From: Aquiflexum gelatinilyticum
GTDB taxonomy: Bacteria; Bacteroidota; Bacteroidia; Cytophagales; Cyclobacteriaceae
Direction: 5' to 3'
NCBI RefSeq assembly: GCF_024741135.1
Contig: NZ_JANSUY010000002.1
Coordinates: 310,001-374,000 of the forward strand
Length of the DNA: 64,000 nt
The notes under the pieces are model-generated. The model was not told the DNA's origin. It saw nothing but the letters and a program-made list of their open reading frames with translations, and made no database searches. Made by a program: the position numbers and the translations under genes. Of the stretch, positions 9,515-17,961 are shown one piece after another. How positions within the stretch are numbered: the first letter of the stretch is position 1; the number at the start of each line of letters is the position of its first letter.

Positions 9515-10240
9515 CTAGCTTTTCAACAAATCGTTGATTACCACCGATGCCGTGACGCATCCAAAAGTTGCCGGCAAAAAAGACATGGTTCCATAAGCAG
9601 ATTTTTTGAAATTGCTGCCGTCTGTCATCATCAGGCTTTCTTTGATATAGAGTTCAGTGGAAAAAACAGCTTTAAAACCTTTGTGGATTTGCTTGGCTTT
9701 TAACCGTTTCCTTACCATTTGGGCAAGTTTGCAGCTGTGGGTCTCGGAGATATCCGCGATCTTTACTTGGGTGGGATCTATTTTGCCCCCTGCACCCATC
9801 GAACTGACCAAAGGAAATCCCCTTTTCATCGCACCTTCTATCAGGTGAAGTTTTGGCAGCAGGCTGTCGATACAATCCACCACAAAGTCAAATTCATTTT
9901 CTTCCAACAATTGAGTCATTTTTGCAGGCTTCAAAAATTCCTTGATGACATGGATTTTCAGATAGGGGTTGATGCTAAGCAGCCTTTCTTCCATCCATTC
10001 TGCTTTGGATTGTCCAAGATTTTTTTGGGTAGCAGGAAGCTGTCTGTTGCAATTGCTGATGTCCACCACGTCCCCGTCGATAATGGTCATCTCGCCGATT
10101 CCGCCTCGGCAAATCAGTTCTGCAGCAAAGGAACCGACTCCACCAAGCCCTACGATCAAAACATGTTTCTTCGAAAGTTTTTCCAGCCCTTCTCTTCCTG
10201 TTATCAGTTCCGTCCGCGACAGCCAAGCAAATTCACTCAT
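9515..10240 (-). CDS. tcdA: tRNA threonylcarbamoyladenosine dehydratase TcdA
   Basis: E1-like ThiF/MoeB-family enzyme that uses ATP to cyclise N6-threonylcarbamoyladenosine at position 37 of ANN-decoding tRNAs. The nucleotide-binding loop is VLIVGLGGVGSFAAELICRGGIG, then IIDGDVVDISNCNRQ (adenylation Asp/Arg region); the FVVDCIDSLLPK stretch and the conserved THSCKLAQMVRKRLK (catalytic Cys region) follow. About 241 residues, slightly shorter than E. coli TcdA. The start is the ATG at 10240, which overlaps the TatD stop as ATGA; an in-frame start at 10270 would add ten residues inside tatD. Third gene of an M20-TatD-tcdA unit. Confidence 0.93.
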   Translation of the reverse strand: MSEFAWLSRTELITGREGLEKLSKKHVLIVGLGGVGSFAAELICRGGIGEMTIIDGDVVDISNCNRQLPATQKNLGQSKAEWMEERLLSINPYLKIHVIKEFLKPAKMTQLLEENEFDFVVDCIDSLLPKLHLIEGAMKRGFPLVSSMGAGGKIDPTQVKIADISETHSCKLAQMVRKRLKAKQIHKGFKAVFSTELYIKESLMMTDGSNFKKSAYGTMSFLPATFGCVTASVVINDLLKS

Positions 10241-10911
10241 GTTATTTTTCTTTTTGAAATCCTGTTCCAATTCTCCTCGACCTGACCGGCAAGCTGCCCG
10301 GCGGAGAGGCCCAAAAGTAAAGAAGCTTGCTGATAAATCACTGATATGGGAATGTCCGAATTGTCGGTTTCAAAAAAAATCCGATCTAAAGGACATTTCA
10401 AGAGATATTGTTGTGCGTTGGAATCTTGTTTCAAAATGGCTTTGCCAAAAGAAAAGTAGATCGGAAAAGACAATAATTTTTCAGCGATTTGAGGATTTTG
10501 GTTGAAACCATGCCAAATGATTGTTGGTGGTTCGGAATGGTTTTTTAAGTATTCCTGAAGCAAATGTGTTCCTTTGACACAGTGTAGGATGATGGGTAAT
10601 CCGAGTTTTTTTGCCAAATCAGCCTGAGCTGAAAATGCTTCCATCTGAAGTTTTGGACCAGGTCCTTTGATCAAATCAAAACCGCATTCACCAATGGCTA
10701 CCAAGTTTGGGTTTGCTTTTGCTGACTCGATTTTCTCAAACTCCTTTTCCCAATTTTCATTCAAATACCAAGGATGGATTCCCCATGAAAAACACTGATC
10801 CGGAATGCCGTCGTCAGGAAGGACATTGAAAATGCTGAAGACATTACCTTTTTGATGGCTATGGAAATCGGGAAAGTGAACCAAATCGGATTGGATATTT
10901 TGGTTAATCAT
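10237..10911 (-). CDS. TatD-family metal-dependent hydrolase
   Basis: Short (224-residue) TatD-like TIM-barrel hydrolase, the family of magnesium-dependent 3'-5' DNases and related phosphoesterases. Visible are the start of the barrel FPDFHSHQKGN (HxH metal site), WGIHPWYL, AIGECGFDL, the metal-binding ILHCVKG and IIWHGFNQN, and the late Asp in FFETDNSDIP. Start set to the ATG at 10911 (MINQNIQSD), which overlaps the stop of the M20 gene by eight bases; the upstream extension to 10947 is inside that gene. It overlaps tcdA by four bases, so all three genes look translationally coupled. Confidence 0.9.
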   Translation of the reverse strand: MINQNIQSDLVHFPDFHSHQKGNVFSIFNVLPDDGIPDQCFSWGIHPWYLNENWEKEFEKIESAKANPNLVAIGECGFDLIKGPGPKLQMEAFSAQADLAKKLGLPIILHCVKGTHLLQEYLKNHSEPPTIIWHGFNQNPQIAEKLLSFPIYFSFGKAILKQDSNAQQYLLKCPLDRIFFETDNSDIPISVIYQQASLLLGLSAGQLAGQVEENWNRISKRKIT

Positions 10912-12040
10912 GGAGCGTTTTGGCAATTTCTGCAAACATGCCGACACCAGTCTTTATCAACTCATCGGGAAAATCAAAATTGGGTTCATGGAGCTGCGGA
11001 TGGTCCAATCCTGACCCTAGGCCAAACAACAAAGTTTTGGTATGGGAAGAAAAAAGGCCAAAATCTTCTGACCACCTGAACGGTTTTTCGACATGGCGGA
11101 TATCCAAATTCAATTTTTTGGCAGCATCCAAACCAATTTGCCATGCTTCGGGATTATTGTGTGTCGCCGCGAAACTTTCTACATAATCAAAAGAAACTCC
11201 CAATCCATATTCGTCGGCAATTTGTGTAGCCAATTGTTCGGCATAGGAAACCAAGAGCTCCCGGGTTTCATTTTCAAATGCCCGTAAGGTCGCCCTGACC
11301 ACGGCGGTACCGGGAGTGGTCCCAAAGGCAATACTTCCCAACTCCGCATGGATGACGGTGACAAGGGAAAACTTTTCGATTCCTTGAGGAAGTTTTTCCA
11401 ATGCCACAATGGTTTTCGCCATGGCCTCGGCCGGGCTATTTCCCGCTTCGGGATGCGCAGAATGCGAGTTTCTACCTTTGAGATGAATACTCATCCCCAC
11501 AGATGCCGCGGCAAAAGGGCCTTGCTTGATCAAAATCTGATGAAGAGGATAACCGGGAAGATTATGAAGGGCAAAAGCAAAATCCGGCTGGATTTCAGCG
11601 AATTTGGGGTCTTTGATAACTGCTTCTGCTCCTTCGCCTGTTTCTTCAGCAGGCTGGAAAAGTAAGACAATCCGTCCTCTTTGGGGTTTATTGGCAGAAA
11701 AGTAAGTACCCAAGCCACTGACAATAGCCATGTGTCCGTCATGCCCACAGACATGGGAGGTGTTTGGGATTGTACTGAGATGGGAAATACTGTTTTCCTC
11801 TTTGATGGGTAACCCATCCAATTCACAGCGGAATAAAGTGGTCGGCCCTGAATCTTTTCCCTGGAAAACAAAAGCCAAACCTGTTCCTCCAAGTCCTGTG
11901 ATGGTTTTGTCAGGATTCAATCCGGAGAAAAAGTCTTGGACTCTTTTTGCTGTTTCGGTTTCTTCACCGGAAAGTTCGGGGAATCGGTGGAGGGTTTTTC
12001 TGAATTCAGTGAGTTTTTGGATCGTGGGATTGTCGAGCAT
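10904..12040 (-). CDS. M20-family N-acyl amino acid amidohydrolase
   Basis: Dinuclear-metal amidohydrolase of the M20D type (hippurate/N-acetyl-amino-acid hydrolases), cytoplasmic. Recognisable: RKTLHRFPELSGEE near the N-terminus, metal ligands in HVCGHDGHMA and QPAEETGEGAEAV (Glu-Glu pair), ALHNLPGYP, the dimerisation-domain HSAHPEAGNSP and the C-terminal HEPNFDFPDE. About 378 residues, normal for the family. Start is the ATG at 12040 (MLDNPTIQKL); the region before it reads as upstream non-coding sequence. First gene of a unit with tatD and tcdA. The natural substrate cannot be assigned. Confidence 0.93.
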   Translation of the reverse strand: MLDNPTIQKLTEFRKTLHRFPELSGEETETAKRVQDFFSGLNPDKTITGLGGTGLAFVFQGKDSGPTTLFRCELDGLPIKEENSISHLSTIPNTSHVCGHDGHMAIVSGLGTYFSANKPQRGRIVLLFQPAEETGEGAEAVIKDPKFAEIQPDFAFALHNLPGYPLHQILIKQGPFAAASVGMSIHLKGRNSHSAHPEAGNSPAEAMAKTIVALEKLPQGIEKFSLVTVIHAELGSIAFGTTPGTAVVRATLRAFENETRELLVSYAEQLATQIADEYGLGVSFDYVESFAATHNNPEAWQIGLDAAKKLNLDIRHVEKPFRWSEDFGLFSSHTKTLLFGLGSGLDHPQLHEPNFDFPDELIKTGVGMFAEIAKTLHD

Positions 12041-12211
12041 TTTGTGGGATATTTTCAGAAATTTAAAGTTTTGAAAACCCAATGGCAACAAATTTTACTT
12101 GGGATTCAATTTTGTGCAGGAAGAAAAATTTTTGCAAAGGCTTCCATGCACTTACAAAAAATAAAGAACTTTTTTATATTGGATGCTGTAACCACTTAAA
12201 TCCATTTGAAA

Positions 12212-12388
12212 ATGACAACTGAACAAAAATCTGCCATCGAACAGGAAATCGACAACCTGAAGGGCACCTTGACCGGCAACATGTTCCAAGACATGGAAGC
12301 CCGTGACCAAATCCACAACCTCGAAATGCAACTCAAAGGCGTGAAGCCTATGGACAGCCATTTTGACTGCATCGGTTGCGGAAGCTGA
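12212..12388 (+). CDS. Small conserved CxxC-tailed protein of unknown function
   Basis: 58-residue protein, MTTEQKSAIEQEIDNLKGT to ...SHFDCIGCGS. It is mainly charged helix (heptad-like spacing EQEIDNLKG, MEARDQIHNLEMQLKG) and ends in a C-x-x-C-G-S tail with an adjacent His (HFDCIGCGS), which could bind a metal or be redox active. No signal peptide or membrane segment. The start is the ATG at 12212; a TTG six bases earlier also opens the frame. It is a stand-alone gene with a strong intrinsic terminator 23 bases after its stop, which supports it being expressed. I seem to recall similar tiny proteins in related genomes but cannot confirm this. Confidence 0.75.
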   Translation: MTTEQKSAIEQEIDNLKGTLTGNMFQDMEARDQIHNLEMQLKGVKPMDSHFDCIGCGS

Positions 12389-12411
12389 TATTATTCCAGA
12401 TTTAGATTGAT

Positions 12412-12456
12412 AGGGTTTTTCTGTTAATAGAAAGTAGACAGAAAAACCCTTTTTAA
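12412..12456 (+). terminator. Intrinsic terminator of the CxxC small-protein gene
   Basis: Perfect 13-bp stem (12412-12424 with 12438-12450), 13-nt loop, then a run of five T. It ends the 12212-12388 transcript. Confidence 0.9.
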
Positions 12457-12571
12457 TTTTATCAAAAACTATCCCTAAATATTGATTTCGAAGATTCATA
12501 TTTCCGAATTCAGTTACTCGCTTAATAGAACATAACACTTGTAGCGCCACCTTCGGATGAGTCGTTCGCAT

Positions 12572-13636
12572 TTAGAAGCCTAAGTCTTTAAAAAATTGAA
12601 TACGATTTGGTATTCCATCCTGTATTCTTTGAACTGTGGTGGATGAATTTCGATTCGAATTTTTAACAATTAAATAGGCCCCGTAAGACTCGGCTAGATC
12701 TTCTGTTTCAGCGAAATCTCTCGCATATTCCGAAATAAATGCGATATCGGACTTCTGAGCTTGATTCCACTCCCTCGATCCTAGGTACAATGGGTCAATA
12801 GACGCATGGACCGCTTCATGGGCCATGACTTCTTCAAGTGTGCCTATAGGAGTATAATCCTTTTCAGCCCTGCCCGTATGGGCAACAATCATACCTACCG
12901 GGCCGGTAAAATTGGCATCACCTGGATGAATAAAAACCGATTCAATTCCTCCAATCAAAACGGGGTTAAGTTTTCCCAAAATATCTGCATAAAGCTTTGC
13001 TTGACGCTCAGCTTCAGAAAGAGGGGAGATTTGCGTGTTGACAACCATTTCGATCTGTGTCCCATTCGTATAAATAGCCTGGAAGATGTGCACATTAGCT
13101 TGTGCGTTGTTCGGGAAGCGGTTGTCCGGGACTGTTCTTGACTCTGTCGTTATGAAATTTACAGTTTGAAGGATGCTGGGATCTGCGGGGGTGATTGTAT
13201 TCGGGCCAAGAAAAACAGAACCATCTCTAAATAAGAAAGGGCCTTCAGGATCATGGCGTGACACCTCAATAATCACTAGTTGCGTGTCTGAAGCTAAAGA
13301 AGGGTCTTTGACGGTTACATCGATGAAATAAAAATTATCTCCGTCTACACTAGCCGGAGCATCGACATCAGGCGCAACCCGAAACGTTAGTTCACCGGTA
13401 GATGCATCTAGGGCGAAAGAGGCAGCATCTGGTCCTGAAATAGAGTACAAAAGTTTATCTCCGTCTGGATCAGATCCGATGATCGTATAAACGATCCCCG
13501 TCCTTGTTTGAGGAAACACCGCTTCACTAGCAGAAATGAGTATTGGTGCACCGTTTGGTTCATTCATTTCACTACCACATCCTAAAGAGGCCATTAAGGC
13601 TACATACCCGATCAAAAAGAGAACTTTATTTTTCAT
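12572..13636 (-). CDS. Lipoprotein with cadherin-like domain and putative zinc metallopeptidase domain
   Basis: 354 residues. Signal II with lipobox LMASLGC (Cys20) points to a lipid-anchored exported protein. Residues about 28-128 form a cadherin-like beta-sandwich (IIGSDPDGDKLLYSISGPDAASFALD, then FYFIDVTVKD with calcium-type Asp residues). The rest has a zincin motif HEAVH at residues 273-277 followed by an acidic stretch AETEDLAESYGAY (about 309-321) that could give the third ligand. Length and architecture do not match a family I can name. Apparently a single-gene unit; the AraC regulator behind it is on the same strand, upstream. Likely a surface peptidase, inferred from motifs only. 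Confidence 0.8.
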   Translation of the reverse strand: MKNKVLFLIGYVALMASLGCGSEMNEPNGAPILISASEAVFPQTRTGIVYTIIGSDPDGDKLLYSISGPDAASFALDASTGELTFRVAPDVDAPASVDGDNFYFIDVTVKDPSLASDTQLVIIEVSRHDPEGPFLFRDGSVFLGPNTITPADPSILQTVNFITTESRTVPDNRFPNNAQANVHIFQAIYTNGTQIEMVVNTQISPLSEAERQAKLYADILGKLNPVLIGGIESVFIHPGDANFTGPVGMIVAHTGRAEKDYTPIGTLEEVMAHEAVHASIDPLYLGSREWNQAQKSDIAFISEYARDFAETEDLAESYGAYLIVKNSNRNSSTTVQRIQDGIPNRIQFFKDLGF

Positions 13637-13688
13637 TGGTTTTTAGGTTTGATTTAAGATTATTAAAAATTGTCCATGGTTATTTCAC

Positions 13689-14606
13689 TTAATTCAAATT
13701 TCTGAATACACTTGGACTGACTCCCATTTTCTTCTTAAACAGATTACTAAAGTAATTCGGGTATTCAAATCCTAAGGAATGGGCAATTTCTTTCACGGAG
13801 TCATTACTTCCTAAGAGGCGATCTTTGGCGATTTCCAATAGGTGGTAGTGAATGTGTTCTTGCGTGGACTTTCCTGTTTCTTTACGAAGTAAATCACTCA
13901 AATAGTTGGGAGAGAGGTTCACATGTTCAGCGCATTGCAAAGCTGTTGGAAGTCCTTTTTCTATAAGTGAAGAGGAAGCAAAATAGTTAGATAAAAATTT
14001 ATCAATGGCTCGAAGTATCGTGCAATTCTCATTTTCACGGGTAACGAATTGTCTATCGTAATACCGGCTGCAATGATTTAGTAATAAATCGATAGCAGAC
14101 ACAAATACATTTTTTGTGTGCTTGTCTATTGGCCGATTGAGTTCTGTTCGAATAGAATTTATAATGATGGAAAGGCCCTCCTTTTCATCCTCAGATAAGT
14201 GTAATGCTTCATTCACTTCGTATCTAAAAAAGGTGTATGTAGCTATTTTGGATGCTAGCGGAGTGCCAAGAATCAAATCCGAATGAAAGATTAAGCCCCA
14301 GCTATAACGGGAATCTTCAAAAACTGCATTTTTCAATGTGACTACTTGATCTGGATAGGTAAAGAACAAGCTACCTTCCTGAAAGTCAACTTGTTTTCTT
14401 CCATAGATCAAAGTACCTTCTTTCAGGTGCTTTAGTGTAATGGAGTAAAATGAAGAAGATATTTTGGTTCCGTCACTTTGAGGGGGTTGTTTTTGGTCGT
14501 TTAATATGGATAAATCAACAACGCTTATCAAAGGATGTTTTGGTGGTGGAATCTGCAAGAGACTGTGAAATTGACTTATGCTTTCAATTTTAAAAACATC
14601 GTTCAT
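13689..14606 (-). CDS. AraC-family transcriptional regulator
   Basis: 305-residue regulator with a long N-terminal sensing part and two helix-turn-helix motifs at the C-terminus: CAEHVNLSPNYLSDLLRKETG (about residues 215-235) and IAHSLGFEYPNYFSNLFKKKMGVSP (about 275-300), the classic AraC signature. The effector is unknown. The ATG follows the TAG stop of the upstream membrane-protein gene with no base between, so the two are surely one transcript and the membrane protein may be its sensor partner or target. Downstream, 52 bases away, lies the metallopeptidase lipoprotein gene, a possible target. Confidence 0.92.
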   Translation of the reverse strand: MNDVFKIESISQFHSLLQIPPPKHPLISVVDLSILNDQKQPPQSDGTKISSSFYSITLKHLKEGTLIYGRKQVDFQEGSLFFTYPDQVVTLKNAVFEDSRYSWGLIFHSDLILGTPLASKIATYTFFRYEVNEALHLSEDEKEGLSIIINSIRTELNRPIDKHTKNVFVSAIDLLLNHCSRYYDRQFVTRENENCTILRAIDKFLSNYFASSSLIEKGLPTALQCAEHVNLSPNYLSDLLRKETGKSTQEHIHYHLLEIAKDRLLGSNDSVKEIAHSLGFEYPNYFSNLFKKKMGVSPSVFRNLN

Positions 14607-15095
14607 CTAATTAATTGTTGAGAGTTGTTCAAAATAAGCACTAATTGATTGCTTTGATATGCTTTCTATGATCATATTTCCAACCAGAAAAACGACTAAA
14701 GCAAAAAGTATCCCGTTCAAAAACGGCTTATCAAACAGGAGGTTTGTAACTAAAGCTGCAATGATTAAGACTGCAAAAACAAACTGAATTACAGGAAAGT
14801 TTTTTACTACTTTTTGCATGCGCTCTTTTTCAACTTGATTAAACTTATTGGCATTGGCTTGATAAATTGACGTTTGGCTTTTTAACAGTTTATCTTCTGT
14901 CAACTTGTAACTGTAACCCCCGATTAACGAAAAAAAGCCAAACACCAAGAGACCAATTTTTAATCCATAAAAAAGTGAGTCTGTAGTGGAAAAATGCATG
15001 AGTATGGCTACCAAAACCATAATCAAACCAAGCGCCAACATGTAGTTGCCGATGGTTTTTTGTGCGCTGATGTAAATTTCAAGTTGTTCTAGCAT
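14607..15095 (-). CDS. Four-helix integral membrane protein of unknown function
   Basis: 162 residues with four predicted transmembrane helices: about residues 17-35 (YMLALGLIMVLVAILMHF), 45-62 (LKIGLLVFGFFSLIGGYS), 104-121 (FVFAVLIIAALVTNLLF) and 128-145 (GILFALVVFLVGNMII). A charged, probably cytoplasmic or periplasmic loop of about 40 residues (KLTEDKLLKSQTSIYQANANK) links helices 2 and 3. It abuts the AraC regulator gene without a gap. I do not recognise the family; a role linked to the regulator is inferred from position only. Confidence 0.8.
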   Translation of the reverse strand: MLEQLEIYISAQKTIGNYMLALGLIMVLVAILMHFSTTDSLFYGLKIGLLVFGFFSLIGGYSYKLTEDKLLKSQTSIYQANANKFNQVEKERMQKVVKNFPVIQFVFAVLIIAALVTNLLFDKPFLNGILFALVVFLVGNMIIESISKQSISAYFEQLSTIN

Positions 15096-15150
15096 AGATT
15101 TTCTTTATGATTTTGGAATCCTTCTTTCGACTTCCTTTCTCTAGGATTGA

Positions 15151-15339
15151 TTAAACATAGGAATAGACACCCGATTGGGTCTTGGCAGCCATTCCTCCTC
15201 CTGCATTTTCCCTCACAACTATTATTTTGATTATAACGAAACCTAATTTTTCGGCATTTTGTTCTGTCCAAACTAAACCGGCAAACCAGACTTTCATGCC
15301 TTCCGGATGTTTGTACTCAGGGGCCAGTATGTACCATCC
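15151..15339 (-). pseudogene. Probable gene fragment or 48-residue mini-gene
   Basis: On the minus strand the frame from 15339 to the TAA at 15151-15153 reads like real protein: YILAPEYKHPEGMKVWFAGL then VWTEQNAEKLGFVIIKIIVV and ends GMAAKTQSGVYSYV. A stop lies immediately upstream in the same frame, and the only ATG (15297) would give 48 residues starting inside the coherent stretch. I therefore read it as the 3' remnant of a frameshifted gene, though a short real gene is possible. It sits 55 bases upstream of the membrane-protein gene on the same strand. Family unknown. Confidence 0.35.
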
Positions 15340-15536
15340 TTATACTACGGTACATTTTAAACTTTCTTAAAATAAAATTCTGTTTGGATTGGAATAAAAC
15401 ACCTACTCAAATCTCGGATAAACATGCATTTTTCTCGGATTTTATATAGAAAAATGTGAGTTGATATGGGTTTCAATTACAGCTAACTCAATGATTCTAA
15501 GCAAAAAATAAGTCCTTTAATGAAAATCACAACTTC
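15340..15536. other. AT-rich gap without a recognisable gene
   Basis: About 200 bases rich in A and T between the fragment at 15151-15339 and the hypothetical gene ending at 15537. Scattered stops in all frames; I see no hairpin or promoter I would defend. Confidence 0.5.
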
Positions 15537-15839
15537 TCAAAGCCCAAAAAATATATATAATACTAAATTTCTCCAAAAGTCAATTTTGCTTTGTTTGTCC
15601 AGATAATCACATAATCCATATTTTTCCCGGATCTGATCCATTACCAAATTCTGCGATGAGGTTTTCCCTTCCAAAATTTCTTTTTCAGCAATATCCAGCA
15701 TTTGGTTGATATAAGTCAATTCACCCTCATCAGCGTTTTTTTCGATGTCATAATCCTTGCTTTCAAAAAAGTAAGTAAGAATTTTATCCTGTTCATTGCT
15801 TTTGATTTTTACCAAATGGATTTCATAATTGTATGTCAA
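15537..15839 (-). CDS. Hypothetical 100-residue protein
   Basis: Soluble, acidic, mainly helical protein (EIHLVKIKSNEQDKILTYFF, then INQMLDIAEKEILEGKTSSQ and MDQIREKYGLCDYLDKQSKI) with a hydrophobic C-terminal end. The frame is open upstream to about 15878 but contains no ATG; the TTG at 15839 is the best start, which makes it a little uncertain. It lies head to head with rluE, 44 bases apart. Composition is coherent, so it is probably a real gene, but I recognise no family. Confidence 0.55.
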   Translation of the reverse strand: MTYNYEIHLVKIKSNEQDKILTYFFESKDYDIEKNADEGELTYINQMLDIAEKEILEGKTSSQNLVMDQIREKYGLCDYLDKQSKIDFWRNLVLYIFFGL

Positions 15840-15883
15840 ACAGGAATGGATTTCATTAATACTCGTAATTTGCCAATAATTTT

Positions 15884-16546
15884 ATGCCTAACAACAGATA
15901 CTTCGTCCTGTACAAACCCTTTGGAATCCTAAGTCAATTCAGCGGTGAGGAGGATACGCTTAAGTTTGTATCAGACTTTCCTCCCAAAGTTTACCCTGTC
16001 GGTCGCTTGGACAAAGACAGTGAAGGATTGCTTTTGATCACGGATGACAAATCTCTAAACCACCACCTGCTTGACCCAAAATTTGGACACCTCCGGTCAT
16101 ACCTTGCCCAGGTGGAAGGATTACCGACCGAGGAAGCCATCTCCCAACTTCAATCCGGAACAGAAATCAATGTGGATGGGAAGTTGTATCGGACCAAAAA
16201 AGCCTTTGCAAAAATCCTATCTGAAGCACCTGATCTTCCTGAAAGAAATCCACCGATCAGATACCGTAAGTCCATTCCCGATACTTGGATTCAATTGACA
16301 TTGACTGAAGGGAAAAACAGACAAGTCCGCAAGATGACCGCCGCCGTTGGATATCCGACGCTAAGGCTTGTCAGGTGGTCAATGGAAAAACTGACCATTT
16401 CAGGTTTTGCTGTCGGAGAGGTCAGGGAATATGAAAAAGAAGAAATCTACAGACTTCTGAATATACAGCTCAAGACCTTTGAAAAGGACCAAAATAAAAG
16501 CTCTGGCAAAACTTTTTCCCAAGCATCCGTAAAAAGGAGGAAGTAA
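15884..16546 (+). CDS. rluE: 23S rRNA pseudouridine synthase, RluE type
   Basis: RsuA/RluE-family enzyme converting a uridine of 23S rRNA (U2457 in E. coli) to pseudouridine. 220 residues. The catalytic Asp lies in PVGRLDKDSEGLLLITDD (about residues 37-54); NPPIRYRKSIPDTWIQLTLTEGKNRQVRKMTAAVGYPTLRLVR is collinear with E. coli RluE, including the RNPPIR(x)RKSIP box specific for that subgroup. As in RluE there is no N-terminal S4 domain. A basic C-terminal tail of about 25 residues is extra. Single gene; clear ATG at 15884. Confidence 0.93.
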   Translation: MPNNRYFVLYKPFGILSQFSGEEDTLKFVSDFPPKVYPVGRLDKDSEGLLLITDDKSLNHHLLDPKFGHLRSYLAQVEGLPTEEAISQLQSGTEINVDGKLYRTKKAFAKILSEAPDLPERNPPIRYRKSIPDTWIQLTLTEGKNRQVRKMTAAVGYPTLRLVRWSMEKLTISGFAVGEVREYEKEEIYRLLNIQLKTFEKDQNKSSGKTFSQASVKRRK

Positions 16547-16631
16547 CAAAAGACCCATTTTACCATTTATCAATAAGTAAAAAGCATAAATTGGGATAAA
16601 GGGTATTTTGTTATAATTTAGCCCGATTATT

Positions 16632-16663
16632 AGACACAAGACATGAGACAAAAGACGCAAGAC
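16632..16663. repeat. Word-repeat island, AGAC-AAGAC family
   Basis: Four imperfect copies of an 8-9 nt word (agacacaag, acatgagac, aaaagacgc, aagac) directly after each other in the gap between rluE and the MoxR gene. Not coding. Confidence 0.6.
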
Positions 16664-16754
16664 TGATTCTCCTTAGTTTTGGGATTTGCCTGAAAATTAA
16701 GGCTATAGGAGATGAATATTTCAATTTATTTCTACTTTAATTCAAAAGGTTTCT

Positions 16755-16799
16755 AATTACCAACTAACTATTAACCAAATACCATTAACATAATTACCA
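16755..16799. repeat. Word-repeat island, ATTAACCA family
   Basis: Run of imperfect words (attaccaac, taactatta, accaaatacc, attaacata, attacc) that ends four bases before the MoxR start codon. The same family recurs at 49118-49151 and 61397-61421. Confidence 0.6.
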
Positions 16800-16803
16800 A
16801 AAA

Positions 16804-17775
16804 ATGCATCAGCAGAAGATACAGCAAGTTATAGATGAAGTAAGAAAAGTGGTGGTGGGGCAGGACCGAATGGTCAACAGGCTTTTGATCGGGCTTTTTA
16901 CCAATGGACATATTCTCTTGGAAGGTGTGCCGGGATTGGCCAAAACCCTTACCGTAAATACCTTGGCCAAGGTGCTTCACCTTGATTTCAAAAGGATTCA
17001 GTTTACCCCCGATTTGTTGCCTTCGGACTTGGTCGGAACGATGATTTATAACCAGCAGGAGGCAAGTTTTCAGGTAAAAAAAGGGCCGATTTTCTCCAAT
17101 ATCATTTTGGCGGATGAGGTCAACCGATCTCCTGCCAAAGTTCAATCCGCACTTTTGGAAGCCATGCAGGAAAAGCAGGTGACCATCGGTGAGACGACTT
17201 ATCAGTTGGACAGACCTTTTTTGGTACTTGCCACCCAAAACCCTGTGGACCAGGAAGGCACTTATCCGCTACCTGAAGCACAGGTGGACAGGTTTATGAT
17301 GAAAGTCCACATCGATTATCCTTCCAAAGCGGATGAAATGGAAGTCATGCGACGCATGGCCAACATGCACTTCGTTTCGGAAGTGAATGCAATACTTTCC
17401 AAAGAAGATATTTTTGCCATTCGTGCCCAGATCAACGAAGTAAAAATCGCTGAACCTTTAGAGAACTATATTATTGAATTGGTATTTGCGACAAGATTCC
17501 CTGAAAAATACGGTTTGAAAGATGAAGCCAAGTATATTCAGTTCGGTGTTTCGCCAAGGGCAAGTATCAATCTCAACCTAGCAGCAAGGGCGATGGCATT
17601 TATGGAAGGGAGGGATTATGTCCTTCCGGAAGACATCAAAGCAATCGCCGAGGATGTACTCAATCACAGGATTATCCTCAATTATGAGGCAGAAGCTGAC
17701 AATGTCAGCACCCGTGACTTGGTGAAGATTTTCTTGGAAAAGATTCCAATTAACAAATCCGTAACATTGAAATAG
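16804..17775 (+). CDS. MoxR-family AAA+ ATPase
   Basis: 323-residue AAA+ ATPase of the MoxR group, chaperone-like enzymes that usually act with VWA-domain proteins in assembly of enzyme or envelope complexes. Walker A is EGVPGLAKT (about residues 40-48), Walker B IILADEVNRSP, sensor 1 LATQNPVDQEGTYPLPEAQVDRF, and the arginine finger/sensor 2 region FGVSPRASINLNLAARA. Full length. Unusually, the DUF58 and VWA genes that normally follow moxR are absent here: an intrinsic terminator follows 20 bases after the stop and then the outer-membrane lipoprotein gene. Confidence 0.92.
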   Translation: MHQQKIQQVIDEVRKVVVGQDRMVNRLLIGLFTNGHILLEGVPGLAKTLTVNTLAKVLHLDFKRIQFTPDLLPSDLVGTMIYNQQEASFQVKKGPIFSNIILADEVNRSPAKVQSALLEAMQEKQVTIGETTYQLDRPFLVLATQNPVDQEGTYPLPEAQVDRFMMKVHIDYPSKADEMEVMRRMANMHFVSEVNAILSKEDIFAIRAQINEVKIAEPLENYIIELVFATRFPEKYGLKDEAKYIQFGVSPRASINLNLAARAMAFMEGRDYVLPEDIKAIAEDVLNHRIILNYEAEADNVSTRDLVKIFLEKIPINKSVTLK

Positions 17776-17795
17776 CTTCTATTGTCAATAGAACC

Positions 17796-17824
17796 AAATC
17801 CCCGGAAGACTGGGGATTTTTTTT
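17796..17824 (+). terminator. Intrinsic terminator after the MoxR gene
   Basis: 8-bp perfect stem AAATCCCC (17796-17803) with GGGGATTT (17812-17819), 8-nt loop, then five more T. Confidence 0.88.
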
Positions 17825-17961
17825 GTTTTCAAGGTTAATGGAATATTAAATTCTGTTTTATTTTTTAAAAAAAGGGTAACTGCAAAAATTGCCCCGGCTA
17901 CTTTTTTTGAGTCAGTTTTGCATCATCAAAAACTGAAAACCTAAACTAAATTATAATTCAC

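Noticed and set aside
15182-15370. 62-codon plus-strand frame
   Set aside because: It is antisense to the more protein-like minus-strand fragment at 15151-15339, and its residues show no pattern.
16804-17775. Start of a full moxR-DUF58-VWA operon
   Set aside because: A strong terminator follows the MoxR gene and the next gene is an unrelated lipoprotein.
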